The notes below the pieces were generated by a model. The model was not told the DNA's origin. It did not search any database and was given only the letters and a program-made list of their open reading frames with translations. A stretch of DNA of 64,000 nt, taken from Chloroflexota bacterium. Lineage in GTDB: Bacteria; Chloroflexota; Dehalococcoidia; Lucifugimonadales; Lucifugimonadaceae. The DNA is taken from NCBI GenBank assembly GCA_002730555.1, contig PCAM01000005.1, forward strand, positions 193,145 through 257,144, given 5' to 3'. Made by a program: the position numbers and the translations under genes. Below are positions 17,244 through 26,584 of the stretch, piece by piece; position 1 is the first letter of the stretch; the number at the start of each line of letters is the position of its first letter.

Positions 17244-17717
17244 ATGATCTGGAGCCGCGGCATCATATTGCTGATAGCGACGATGGCGTTCCTGGCGACC
17301 GCCTGTGCCAATACGGACGTCAGTTTCCAGTTCGGGTGGACATACGAAACGGACCGTCTGGTGAACGTCTCTGGAGACGCCAACAAGCACGTCCCCGGCG
17401 AGCAAAGCTCGTTCCAGATTGCCCTGAACAACCTCGATGGCGTTCGCTGGCAGGAAAGCTACTGCATAGCGCTCGTCGATGAGGAGCGGCTGGTCTCCAT
17501 CTTCTTCGAGGGCGAGTTCGATCTGGCGCCGGGAGAGCAGGCCACGATGATCGCCACCGGAACTTTCCCGGAAAGTAAGATCGGCAAGCGCTACGGGATC
17601 AGGTTTGTGATCCCCGGCGAGGCTATCGCCGTTCCTTCATCCGTATGGTCTGGCAACAACGACCTCCACCGGAGCGCTGACTGGTTTGAAGTGGGGGACT
17701 GCACGCCGCCCTCTTAG
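17244..17717 (+). CDS. Predicted lipoprotein, unknown
   Basis: A 157-residue protein with a lipoprotein signal: basic start MIWSRG, hydrophobic core IILLIATMAFLA, lipobox ATAC. The mature part is acidic and beta-rich, with LAPGEQATMIATGTFPESKIGKR-like segments reminiscent of an immunoglobulin-like or transporter-accessory fold; no family is recognised. The longer frame from 17214 adds ten residues ahead of the signal. The ATG at 17244 is chosen because AGGAG at 17231-17235 fits it. It stands alone between ribH and dinB. Confidence 0.7.
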   Translation: MIWSRGIILLIATMAFLATACANTDVSFQFGWTYETDRLVNVSGDANKHVPGEQSSFQIALNNLDGVRWQESYCIALVDEERLVSIFFEGEFDLAPGEQATMIATGTFPESKIGKRYGIRFVIPGEAIAVPSSVWSGNNDLHRSADWFEVGDCTPPS

Positions 17718-17843
17718 CCGGCGCGGGGGTCCCAGCCTTGCCGGGCCGGACACACGGGCTTGGTGCCTGACCGGAGCGGTGCTAGGCTCGGAGCCAGAGC
17801 TTTGAGCCATTCAGACGCCTTGTCAGAGCCGAGGAGGCCACCA

Positions 17844-18998
17844 GTGGCCGCCGAACGGACCATCTTCCACGTCGATATCGACGCCTTCTTCGCCGCCGCT
17901 GAGCGATCGGCGAACCCGGACCTGATCGGGAAATTGCTCATCATCGGGGGCACGGGAGGGCGTGGCGTCGTCGCCTGCGCATCTTACGAGGTCCGCCCCT
18001 TCGGCGTCCGATCCGCGATGCCGATATCGCGCGCCCTCAGGCTCTGCCCCAACGCCCTTGTGATGAGCAGCAGTCACGGCCTTTACGGGAAGATATCAAA
18101 GTCATTCATGGCGATACTCCGCGACTACACGCCGGACGTGCAGGTGATGAGTGTCGACGAGGCGTACATGGACATGACAGGCACCGAGGCGCTTTACGGG
18201 CCTTCTGAAAAAGCCGCGCAGATCATTAAGAATCGAGTGCGTGAAGAGCTGAAGCTTACGGTGTCGATCGGTATCGCCCCTTCGCGATTGATCGCCAAGA
18301 TCGCCTCGGACGAACGCAAGCCGGACGGCATGTTCACCGTCTCTCCCGGAGACGAAGCGGCCTACCTGGCGCCGATGCCGGTCCGAAAACTGCCGGGCAT
18401 CGGCCCAATAGCCGCTGAGAAACTGGGCCGGCTGGGCATCCATACGCTGGGGCAGCTCGCCGTCTTCCCGGAAGGACCGTTACGCCGGGAGATGGGCAAC
18501 CAGTCCGCCAGGCTGATCGAACGGGCGAGGGGTATCGATGGTTCAGAACTCGCATCGGGCGGAGGGGCGAAATCTATCTCGGCGGAGACGACCTTCCACG
18601 AAGACTCATCCGATCGCGCTTTCTTGGAACAGACGATAAAGGAACTTGCCGAAACGGTCGGGCGCAGACTCCGGCGCGCCGGCAAGCACGCCCGCAGCGT
18701 GAGCCTGAAACTCCGCTATCACGATTTCACAACCCTCACCCGGCACAACACCCCACAGGTATCGTTTGACGGCGACGGCCGCATCCATGAGATCGCTACG
18801 GCACTTCTCGATGCGACGCTTAAGCAGCGTAATTCGCCGGTACGCCTGATCGGCGTGGGCGTTGAAAACCTGACGGAACCGGCGGCCCAGCTATCGCTTC
18901 TTGATTCGTTTGTGGCGGAAGATTCTGCCCTGTCATCGACACTCGACCGAATTCGGGATAGATTTGGAGACGATTCAGTTAGCCGCGGATCCAGTTAG
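17844..18998 (+). CDS. dinB: DNA polymerase IV (Y-family translesion polymerase)
   Basis: A Y-family polymerase of 384 residues. Catalytic acidic residues are in FHVDIDAFFAAAE and VMSVDEAYMDMTG. The fingers region has VVACASYEVRPFGVRSAMP, a thumb helix-hairpin-helix reads LPGIGPIAAEKLGRLGI, and a little-finger domain ends the protein. The frame extends up to 17760, but the GTG at 17844 is preceded by GAGGAGG (17831-17837) at ideal spacing and starts directly at the family N-terminus. A beta-clamp motif may be present near the C-terminus (QLSLLDSF, residues 350-360). Confidence 0.93.
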   Translation: MAAERTIFHVDIDAFFAAAERSANPDLIGKLLIIGGTGGRGVVACASYEVRPFGVRSAMPISRALRLCPNALVMSSSHGLYGKISKSFMAILRDYTPDVQVMSVDEAYMDMTGTEALYGPSEKAAQIIKNRVREELKLTVSIGIAPSRLIAKIASDERKPDGMFTVSPGDEAAYLAPMPVRKLPGIGPIAAEKLGRLGIHTLGQLAVFPEGPLRREMGNQSARLIERARGIDGSELASGGGAKSISAETTFHEDSSDRAFLEQTIKELAETVGRRLRRAGKHARSVSLKLRYHDFTTLTRHNTPQVSFDGDGRIHEIATALLDATLKQRNSPVRLIGVGVENLTEPAAQLSLLDSFVAEDSALSSTLDRIRDRFGDDSVSRGSS

Positions 18999-19072
18999 CC
19001 GCGTTTTGTACTGGGATCGGTGCGACCCGAGATGTGCGAGACCGACTGAGCCTGATAAAATCAATACGCCGA

Positions 19073-19146
19073 TGGCGATTCGTTCAACGGTAGGACAGCG
19101 GACTCTGAATCCGTCAATCCAGGTTCGAATCCTGGATCGCCAGCCA
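19073..19146 (+). tRNA. tRNA-Gln (anticodon CTG)
   Basis: Acceptor arms TGGCGAT / ATCGCCA, anticodon stem GCGGA/TCCGT around loop CTCTGAA with CTG at 19105-19107, a T-loop GGTTCGAATCC, and an encoded GCCA 3' end. It lies 3 bases upstream of tRNA-Glu and shares its terminator. Confidence 0.93.
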
Positions 19147-19149
19147 CGA

Positions 19150-19226
19150 GGCCCCTTCGTCTAGCGGCCAAGGACACCGCCCTCTCAAGGCGGAGATCAC
19201 GGGTTCGAATCCCGTAGGGGCTACCA
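19150..19226 (+). tRNA. tRNA-Glu (anticodon CTC)
   Basis: Acceptor GGCCCCT pairs with AGGGGCT (one G-T wobble). The D-arm is TCGTCTAGCGGCC, the anticodon stem CCGCC/GGCGG encloses loop CTCTCAA with CTC at 19184-19186, the T-loop is GGTTCGAATCC, and the 3' end is ACCA. It is co-transcribed with tRNA-Gln. Confidence 0.93.
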
Positions 19227-19235
19227 GTAATTTTC

Positions 19236-19265
19236 GGGCTCCCGCTCCGGCGGGGGCCCTTTTTG
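19236..19265 (+). terminator. Rho-independent terminator of the tRNA pair
   Basis: Ten-bp stem GGGCTCCCGC (19236-19245) with GCGGGGGCCC (19250-19259), one G-T pair, loop TCCG, followed by a TTTTTTG run. It lies 10 bases after tRNA-Glu. Confidence 0.9.
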
Positions 19266-19386
19266 TTGGCCATTTAGACTGACTGGGCTCAGGGGGCGGC
19301 AAGCCTGATGAACGCGGCCTTGATGCCGGGAAATCCAGTGCTGAGGGCCATCTCATGTTGACTGCTCAATCCGTCCCTTTAGGCGG

Positions 19387-20670
19387 TTGATGGCCTGCGC
19401 CGCCAACACCGCAGTGAGGGGTGAGCGAGTACCCGGTTGGGGGCTGGCCACGTACACGTTGAGGCATGGGAAACTCTCTGAGTGGATAGCGTTCCGGATA
19501 GCCGGAAGCGTTGCGAACTCAGAGATCCACCGTGCGGTGGCTGACAGTGAGTCGCGTACCCGCGTCGTAGTGGAAACGGCGGCGGCGGGAATTATGACCA
19601 CCAACGACAATCTGGAAATCCAGTCAACCAACGGCGCTCTGCTTAATATCTTCGGCTACCCCAGATCTGTACTGCCGAGACGTCGCGTCTCAGACCTGGC
19701 CGGGGAACCGTACAAGAGCGATCATCACATGTTTGGAGATCGTTATCGGAAGACGGGCGTACAGCGAAGGTTCGGAGCGCTCCGTGAAGTCGCGGGGCAG
19801 AGGAAAGACGGAACTACTTTCCTGATAAAGATTGAGGCCACTAGGACTGAATTGGAACACGGGGTGATGTATACGGGGGCCATAAGGGACATTACGGACC
19901 GGAAAAACGCTGAAGATTAAGTTGCCATGCTGACATCCGGCCTGGAGCGGCGCGTGCTTGAACTTGCCGCGCAACTCTAGGAGATCCACTCAGAACTGGG
20001 GGAGTTTTCGTACACCGTCTCGCATGACCTGCGCGGCCCGCTGGCCATGCCCGCCCGCCTCGCTTCCCGGCTGCTTGAGCTGGATCAGGGGGCATTGTCT
20101 GAAACTTCACGACAATACGTTGAGTTGATAGCGCGCTCGTCTCAAGAAAGCTTTGAACTTGTGGCGGACCTGCTCAACTTCGCGCGCCTCGTCCATCAGG
20201 CGCTGGAGACCCAACGAGTAGATCCCGGCGAGATCGTCGCGGCCGTCCACGCGGAGTTGAGTCAAACGAGTCTCGGCGTTCGTTGGACGCTCAAATCATT
20301 GCCACAATGTGATGCCGATTACAGCCTGCTTCGATTGGTTTTGCCAATCTGATCGGCAACGCCTACAAGTTCACGACTCATCAGTCAGACCCCCGGATAA
20401 AGGTGGGGACGATGGGCATCTACGGCACACCCACCTAATACGTACGTGACGACGGCGTTGGGTTTGACATGGAACAGTCACATTTGAGCGGTTACAGAGG
20501 CGTGAGAATTATCCCGGCGCCGGCCTGGCGATAGTTCGGAGGATAATCGAGAGGCACTACGGTCAGATGTGGGTGGAATCAGGGGTCGGAAAAGGCGCGA
20601 CGTTCTTCTTTACGCTGTCATCCAACGAAGACTGCCAACGAAGACCGAAGGAAAAGAGCGCCCGTAATCA
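19387..20670 (+). pseudogene. Decayed PAS-domain sensor histidine kinase
   Basis: Remains of a cytoplasmic histidine kinase in order: a PAS domain (VVVETAAAGIMTTNDNLEIQ through GVMYTGAIRDITDRKNAED), a phosphoacceptor helix (GEFSYTVSHDLRGPLAM), and an ATPase domain ([53 protein letters not shown]). The PAS and HisKA parts stay in one frame but are broken by TAA at 19918 and TAG at 19978. A one-base loss in a T-run near 20340 shifts the frame. A further stop (TAA) near 20437 and another frameshift near 20490-20520 interrupt the ATPase domain. No receiver gene is nearby. The catalytic kinase is surely inactive, although the PAS part could still be made as a 177-residue fragment. Confidence 0.85.
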
Positions 20671-20712
20671 TCGCCTGGTCCGATGGCATGGACCGTCAAA
20701 GCGGGCACCGAT

Positions 20713-21708
20713 CTACAAGACGGTCGAGTTATAGACCGAGGGCTTATAGTCCCGATCGTAATGTCGCTGGCCCGGTACCCGCTGCTGCGGTCGAGAACCC
20801 CGTGTCAGAACACCGTGAATCGGTCCCCGGCGACACATCTCACCGAAAGCGCTTATCGATCGCCGTGTCGATATGAGCAGGTCCGGGTCCATTTTTCGCC
20901 GGCTGATGGCGCCTATCACGCCCACCGTCCCGAACGATAGTGCGATCACAACACCGCCCGCTACGGCGTCGAGGAAGTAGTGGTTCCCGGTGACGACGAT
21001 GGTGAACAGCATCATCGACGGATATATGAACGCGAAGATCCTGAGAGCTCGGTAGCCGGAACGGAAGAATATCGTTCCGAAAAGGACGCTCCAACCGAAG
21101 TGCAGGCTGGGCATCGCAGCGAACGCGTTGTAGAAGCCGGCGCCCTCAGCGGCGGAATAGATCGACGGACCAAATATCGCCATCGTATCCACAAAATTCT
21201 TCGTGAGCATCCTGGGCGGGGCCAGTGGGAATATCGTGAAAGCTATCAGCGCGAACAGGAACGAGAACAGGACAACGTTACGGTAGTACAGGTAATGGTG
21301 CCTGGACTTTATGTAGAGGATTACAGAGGCCGTCACGATGATTGGATAGAACGAGAGGATGTAGGACCAGTTGAAGAAGACCACCAGCCAATCGGACGTG
21401 TTGATCGCCCACTGCTGCAAAGTGGGCTCCCAGAACAGCCCCAGATCCTGTTCCAGATCCACCACGCTTTCCGCGTGAATGAACGCAACAAGCTGAATAT
21501 CCGCGGCAATTATCTGCCGGATAAGCAGGTACAGAAGGTATGCGCCGCTCACCAGAACGAACTCTTTGAGGTGTGGCGAGCGGTGCCACGACGCCGGTAG
21601 ACTGCCGGTGTCGACTGGTTCAGCGGAGTGGTCTGGTCTGCGCAATAAGTGCATGGTTCGCGTCCGCGGGCGCCAAGTACCCGCCGATGGCCTGATTCCG
21701 GATACCAC
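20713..21708 (-). CDS. PAP2-superfamily membrane protein, inositolphosphotransferase (Aur1/Ipt1)-like
   Basis: A 331-residue membrane protein with six or so hydrophobic segments. Motifs of the PAP2_3 / inositol-phosphorylceramide synthase-like group are [24 protein letters not shown] and [15 protein letters not shown], providing the catalytic His-His-Asp set. Relatives transfer phospho-head groups to lipids in the membrane. The first 45 residues are basic and polar, and the start may be internal. It converges with the dead histidine kinase on the opposite strand. Its substrate is unknown. Confidence 0.8.
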   Translation of the reverse strand: MVSGIRPSAGTWRPRTRTMHLLRRPDHSAEPVDTGSLPASWHRSPHLKEFVLVSGAYLLYLLIRQIIAADIQLVAFIHAESVVDLEQDLGLFWEPTLQQWAINTSDWLVVFFNWSYILSFYPIIVTASVILYIKSRHHYLYYRNVVLFSFLFALIAFTIFPLAPPRMLTKNFVDTMAIFGPSIYSAAEGAGFYNAFAAMPSLHFGWSVLFGTIFFRSGYRALRIFAFIYPSMMLFTIVVTGNHYFLDAVAGGVVIALSFGTVGVIGAISRRKMDPDLLISTRRSISAFGEMCRRGPIHGVLTRGSRPQQRVPGQRHYDRDYKPSVYNSTVL

Positions 21709-22212
21709 TACGCGCAGCCTATCACTTTCCTACGTATTGAGCACCCCGGGTCTGGGTAACGAATTACGTTCTTAAGCGGCCGTTTCCGCACACGTGAATC
21801 CCTGCCGAATGCCGTCTTGAATGGCGGCATGCGTGAACCCAGAGACTAGCCCGGGCGCCTCTGCCGCCAGTAGCGATTCGTTTCATCCTCCGTCCGGTGG
21901 GCTCCGTCTATCTGCTCCTTTGGCTGTATTTCCCTGTTCCCGTACGCCACCGATGAGCCCTTCGGCTCACGCAATTGAGGCAGAGGACTCGGGCCGATGA
22001 GCTGTTTGGGGCGGTGCGGATGAGAACTCCCAACCCACTATGTGGGTACGCACCCAAACGACCTCAAGTGGGGGCTCCACCGCGTGCTCAATTGGGTGAG
22101 GCCTCGTGGGTATCCGGCCCCCGGTTCGCTCGTTCGGGTTTACGCTAGTACCGCGCGCCGCTCTTTTTCACGACCGATCTGACTCTCCTGCGGCGCTCCT
22201 GAAGCGACTCTC
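21709..22212. other. Intergenic region without recognisable gene
   Basis: About 500 bases between a minus-strand membrane protein and the plus-strand ABC exporter. No reading frame with family resemblance was found on either strand. There is a short inverted repeat CCCACTATGTGGG near 22036-22048. The promoters of both flanking genes probably lie here. Confidence 0.4.
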
Positions 22213-24153
22213 ATGGTGCAAACAGGACATAGCGGCGGCGGCCGGATGGGTTTTAATCGGGCTCCATCCGAAACGCCCGATCGCCCGATCAAGCGCGACA
22301 CGCTGTTTCGCACGGTCGCCCTGTACCGGCCCTACAGGCGTCGGCTGGGTGGCGTGATCGCATCCGTCCTGATCAACGCTGGATTTGGCATCGTGCCACC
22401 GCTCCTCGTCGCCACCATCATCGACGATGTAATACCGAACGGCGATACAGGCAAGCTGTTCACCATCGCCGGGATCATGATCGGCGTCACCGTCGCCTCC
22501 GGCGGATTCAACCTGTTGCAGGCGCACCTGAACACCCGGGTCGGGCTGTCGGTGATGCGTGACCTGCGGGGTCGCCTTTACAGTCACCTCCAGCGTCAGC
22601 CCGTCTCCTTCTTTGCAGGCACGCGAACGGGCGAGATCCAGTCTCGATTGACCAACGACGTAACGAACACCCAGCTCGTGCTCACGGACACGATAAGCAC
22701 GATCGTGTCCAACGCCGCCATCGTGATCGCGTCCGTCATAGCGATGCTGATCATCTCCTGGCAACTCTCGCTCGTGGCGCTCGGCGTCACGCCCATCTTC
22801 GTGTTCTTCACCGTGAAGGTCGGCCGCAGGCGCCGCCGGCTGACCCGTCAGGCGCAACGGGCCGTCGCTGAACTAACGGCGAGTGCAGGGGAGACATTGT
22901 CCGTGTCCGGCGTGATGCTCGCCAAGACCTTTGGACGTGAGCGCGAGCAGCTCGACCGGTTTGACGCGACCAACGAGGATCTGACCCGGGTTTCAGTTCG
23001 GCAGCAGATGACCGGCCGGGGATTCTTCGTCCTAGTCCAGACCTTCTTCGGGATGGCCCCCGCGATCGTGTGGGCCTTCGGGGGCTGGCTGCTCTTTCAG
23101 GACCGCGGCGGGATATCGACAGGTGACATCGTCGCCTTCACCGCTATCCAAACCCGGCTGCTTTTCCCCCTTGCCGGTCTGCTGAACCGCGGCGTGGACG
23201 TCACAAGCGCGCTGGCGCTGTTCGAGCGGATTTTTGAGTACCTGGACCTGGACCCGGAGATCAAGGACCCTGTCGACCCGGCCCCGGTCGACAGGGCCAC
23301 GGTGAAGGGCGAGGTTGCTTTCCGAAACGTTGGCTTCCAGTACGACGCTGCCCGTGGGATCGAAGACAGCTTTGGGCTGCGGGACGTCACCTTCACCGCC
23401 GCCGCCGGCCGATTGACGGCGTTGGTGGGCCCGAGCGGTTCGGGGAAAACCACGATCGGCTACCTGATGTCGCGGCTCTACGATGTCGATTGCGGGAGCG
23501 TTAGCATCGACGACGTGGACCTGCGTCGCATGGCGTTGCGGAATCTTTCGACGCTCGTCAGTGTCGTGAGCCAGGACCCGTTCCTGTTCCACGCCTCGAT
23601 TGCCGATAACCTACGCTACGGTGACCCGTCTGCTACCGACGACAACCTGGTGCGGGCGGCAAAAGCGGCGCAGATATACGACACGATCTCCGCGCTGCCG
23701 GATGGCTTTGACACGATAGTCGGCGAGCGCGGCTACCGGTTGTCAGGCGGCGAACGTCAGCGTGTCGCTATAGCGCGCGCCGTGCTGGCCAACCCGCGCG
23801 TGCTGTTACTGGACGAGGCCACGAGCAGCCTGGACACGAAGTCTGAGCGTATGGTGCAACGTGCGCTCGGGGAGTTGATGGAGGGCCGGACGACGGTCGC
23901 AATAGCGCACCGGCTGTCCACCATCATCGCCGCAGACCAGATCCTGGTCGTGCTGAACGGCCGCATCGTTGACCGAGGCACCTTCAACGAGCTGGTGTCG
24001 CGGTCCGGCCTGTTCAGGCAGCTGTACGAAGAGCAGTTCACGACCATACCGACCGATCTGCCGATGCTGGACGGAATTCCGCCGGACGGACCGGTCGTGC
24101 CTGAACAGGGGCAGGCGCGAGATACAGGACGGGTTCCCGAACCCGCCGACTGA
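22213..24153 (+). CDS. ABC transporter, fused permease and ATPase (exporter type)
   Basis: A 646-residue half-transporter of the MsbA/multidrug exporter class. Six membrane helices occupy about residues 35-320. The nucleotide-binding domain holds Walker A GPSGSGKTT, Q-loop VVSQDPFLFHASIADNLRY, signature LSGGERQRVAIARA, Walker B VLLLDEATSSLDT and the H-loop AHRLST. It probably works as a homodimer exporting a lipid or drug-like compound. The ORF's first ATG at 22213 is weakly supported; the ATG at residue 12 (MGFNRAPSE) is an alternative. The Pro/Gly-rich tail after residue 620 is not part of the core. Confidence 0.9.
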   Translation: MVQTGHSGGGRMGFNRAPSETPDRPIKRDTLFRTVALYRPYRRRLGGVIASVLINAGFGIVPPLLVATIIDDVIPNGDTGKLFTIAGIMIGVTVASGGFNLLQAHLNTRVGLSVMRDLRGRLYSHLQRQPVSFFAGTRTGEIQSRLTNDVTNTQLVLTDTISTIVSNAAIVIASVIAMLIISWQLSLVALGVTPIFVFFTVKVGRRRRRLTRQAQRAVAELTASAGETLSVSGVMLAKTFGREREQLDRFDATNEDLTRVSVRQQMTGRGFFVLVQTFFGMAPAIVWAFGGWLLFQDRGGISTGDIVAFTAIQTRLLFPLAGLLNRGVDVTSALALFERIFEYLDLDPEIKDPVDPAPVDRATVKGEVAFRNVGFQYDAARGIEDSFGLRDVTFTAAAGRLTALVGPSGSGKTTIGYLMSRLYDVDCGSVSIDDVDLRRMALRNLSTLVSVVSQDPFLFHASIADNLRYGDPSATDDNLVRAAKAAQIYDTISALPDGFDTIVGERGYRLSGGERQRVAIARAVLANPRVLLLDEATSSLDTKSERMVQRALGELMEGRTTVAIAHRLSTIIAADQILVVLNGRIVDRGTFNELVSRSGLFRQLYEEQFTTIPTDLPMLDGIPPDGPVVPEQGQARDTGRVPEPAD

Positions 24154-24211
24154 GCCGGTAAATCCCCGACCGGCAAGTCCATGCGACGATCCCGTCATAT
24201 CGGAGGTTTAC

Positions 24212-24650
24212 ATGCTGTCGCGTGCCAACCGTCACTTGGCGAAATCGCGCGTCTCTTCTTCAAGCTGGGCCTGACCGCCTCCGGCGGTCGCGCCGCACAC
24301 ATCGCATGATGCGGGAGGAGGAGGTCCGACGCCGTAAATGGACGACGGACGACGCGTTCATGGACTTGGTCGGCGCAACTGTCGTCATTCCTGAACCGAA
24401 CTCCACCGAGCTGGCGATACATCTCTCAGACAGGCGCGCCGGGTGGCCCGGACTGCTGATCGACGGTGCGCCGCTCACCATCCCGGCTGCAATATCGTTG
24501 CAGGCGATCATCTGGGGCTGAGCGACCGCTGGGGCACGCCGCCGGAACTCGGCTGGGTGCTGTACGGCATCAAACCGGTCGCCATCGGCATCGTCGCCTT
24601 CGCCGTCCTAGGACTGATCAAATCGCCGGAGGTCGCTTGTCCGCCCACGG
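24212..24650 (+). pseudogene. chrA: Decayed chromate transporter (chrA) fragment
   Basis: A good ribosome site (GGAGGT at 24202) still precedes the ATG at 24212, but the coding sequence is broken. Pieces match the N-terminal half of ChrA in three frames: LGEIARLFFKLGLTASGGRAAHIA, then MREEEVRRRKWTTDDAFMDL with LVGATVVIPEPNSTELAIHL, then WGTPPELGWVLYGIKPVAIG. Frameshifts lie near 24228, 24306 and 24520. The second half of the gene is missing, and the minus-strand amidase gene overlaps the end. Intact ChrA proteins are about 400 residues. The conserved Pro of the family PGPNS motif is followed by Glu here. Confidence 0.8.
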
Positions 24651-26063
24651 TCTGGCTTCCTCGAACGCCGCAGAGGCGGCCAACACTGTTTCCTCGGCCC
24701 CGAACCCGCCGATCAGGTGAAGTCCAACCGGGAGCCCGGCCCGATCGAACCCGCATGGCACGCTGGCCGCGGGATGTCCGGCGATGTTCACTGAGTAGGT
24801 GAACGGGCTCCATGTCCAGAAGGCGCGATCCGCGTCCATAGCACGGCCGCCGATCTCCAGCGGCGGGCCGTCGTCAACGCGAAATGCGGTCGTTGCCAGC
24901 GTCGGGCTTAACACGAGATCGTATCGCTCGAACAACCTTCGGAAGTAGTCACGTAGCTTCGCAACAAAGGCCATCGTCTCGTGATGGTTTACCGCCGACA
25001 GCGTCGTCGCGTGCTCCATCCCCTCTCGCACGACATCGCTCAGCATCCCGGACGAATCACGGAGCAGGTGGCCGTACGTGACCAGTACTTTGAGATCGAA
25101 GTAGTTACAGAACGAACTCCACATATCGTCGGGGTCGATCTCGAAATCGAACTCCTCGACGCTCGCCCCGAGCGCTTCAAACGAACGGGCGCCGTGCGCT
25201 GTTAAATCGGCCACATCCGGATCGACTGCGTTGCCGCCCATGTCCGGCGTCCAGCCGATGCGCAGCCCCTGAACTCCGCGCCCGAGCGCCCCGGAATAGT
25301 CCGGCGAGGGCTCTTCGAGGGTCCCGGGCGCTGCATCCTCACCGGGACCGGTCAGGACAGACATCAAAAGCGCGGAGTCACGCACGTTGCGGCTCAACGG
25401 GCCACTCTGTGCCAGGTTGTACGGATGCCACGCTGCGCCGCCGCCGCCGGAGCGCGGCACACGGCCTTCACTCCCCTTGATGCCGTACAGACCGCACAGC
25501 GAGCAGGGGATTCGTATCGACCCGCCGCCATCTCCGCCCTGCGCCAGCGGCGTGATCCCCGCCGCCACAGACGCCGCCGCTCCGCCGCTCGATCCGCCGC
25601 TCTCACGCGTCACGTCCCAGGGGTTCCGGCAGTCCTCGCCAAGCCTGTTGGACGTGTATCCGAGATGTCCGAACTCCGGCGTGTTGGTCTTTCCGAGGAT
25701 CAACGCGCCGGCCGACTTGATCCGGGTCACCACGATATCGTCTTTATCAGGGACGTTATCAGCGTAGGCGAGCGAGCCAAACGTCGTTCGGATTCCGGCG
25801 GTCGGCACAAGATCCTTGATCGGAAACGGCAGCCCGTGGAGCGGGCCCAGTTCGTCGCCCCGCATCACAGCGGCTTCTGCGATCCGGGCCGATTCCATGG
25901 CGTGGTCGGCGGCGACCGTCAAGTAGGCGTGCAGTGTGTCGTTAGTCTCGTTGATACGCCGCAGCGTCCACTCGGTCAGTTCGACCGGCGACACTTCGCG
26001 CGTCGACATCATGCGCACCAGCTCATGAGCCGGAATGAACGCAAACGAATCCTCGTTGGGCAA
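24618..26063 (-). CDS. Amidase-signature hydrolase
   Basis: A 481-residue amidase of the Ser-cisSer-Lys class. Lys83 sits in LPFPIKDL, cis-Ser158 in ESGGSSGGAAAS, and the nucleophile Ser182 in GGDGGGSIRIP. The frequent family block KTNTPEFGHLGYTSN is also present. It is cytoplasmic with no signal peptide. The family hydrolyses a wide range of amides, including glutamyl-tRNA amides, indoleacetamide and acylamides; there are no gatB/gatC neighbours, so a catabolic amidase is more likely. Its 3' end runs through the remnant of a chromate transporter on the other strand. Confidence 0.9.
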   Translation of the reverse strand: MPNEDSFAFIPAHELVRMMSTREVSPVELTEWTLRRINETNDTLHAYLTVAADHAMESARIAEAAVMRGDELGPLHGLPFPIKDLVPTAGIRTTFGSLAYADNVPDKDDIVVTRIKSAGALILGKTNTPEFGHLGYTSNRLGEDCRNPWDVTRESGGSSGGAAASVAAGITPLAQGGDGGGSIRIPCSLCGLYGIKGSEGRVPRSGGGGAAWHPYNLAQSGPLSRNVRDSALLMSVLTGPGEDAAPGTLEEPSPDYSGALGRGVQGLRIGWTPDMGGNAVDPDVADLTAHGARSFEALGASVEEFDFEIDPDDMWSSFCNYFDLKVLVTYGHLLRDSSGMLSDVVREGMEHATTLSAVNHHETMAFVAKLRDYFRRLFERYDLVLSPTLATTAFRVDDGPPLEIGGRAMDADRAFWTWSPFTYSVNIAGHPAASVPCGFDRAGLPVGLHLIGGFGAEETVLAASAAFEEARPWADKRPPAI

Positions 26064-26107
26064 ATTTCCTGCCTATCTATTTCAAGCCGGGTTCCGGGGA
26101 AGGGACA

Positions 26108-26338
26108 CTAGCCCTTGATCTCGATCAGGATCACCACGGCATCGTTATCACCGGTGTTCGTCGTGGCATGTTCGAATGCAGGTGTCTCGATCCCGTGGCC
26201 TGCTGGAAGCTCCAGGTCCATCGACTGACCATCCGAGTCGACGAAGCGGACCTTGCAATCCGTGACCGCGTAGGTAATGGCAGTCGGGTGTCCGTGCATG
26301 GCCGTTACAGAATCGGCCGCTCCGAAACATTCAAGCAT
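26108..26338 (-). CDS. Small cupin-domain protein
   Basis: A 76-residue cupin-fold fragment with MHGHPTAITYAV, CKVRFVDSDG, LPAGHGIETPAFEHATTNTG and AVVILIEIKG strands. This looks like the small single-domain cupins often found beside catabolic genes. The same frame is open further upstream (to a TAG near 26413) and carries the likely missing family N-terminus, ending VAGDFYKAIAENDAVR before the ATG. No ATG, GTG or TTG start is present there, so the gene may use an unusual start or have lost its original 5' end. It lies 44 bases upstream of the amidase gene on the same strand. Confidence 0.65.
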   Translation of the reverse strand: MLECFGAADSVTAMHGHPTAITYAVTDCKVRFVDSDGQSMDLELPAGHGIETPAFEHATTNTGDNDAVVILIEIKG

Positions 26339-26584
26339 CCGTACAGCATCGTTCTCTGCGATGGCCTTGTAGAAGTCACCGGCGACCGGAACTGCACCGC
26401 GGGCATAATAGCCTCTTGACTATCTGGATATTCGGCAGCCGATGCACTGTATCACGTGGCTTCTGAGCGCCCGACTGCCCACTCACAGCGACTCCCAGGC
26501 GCACGCCCGCTGCGTTTGCATTACCCTTGCGCCGCGCCGCCACTGGACATACGACACCTTCCACACATTTAAGGGAACACCGCC

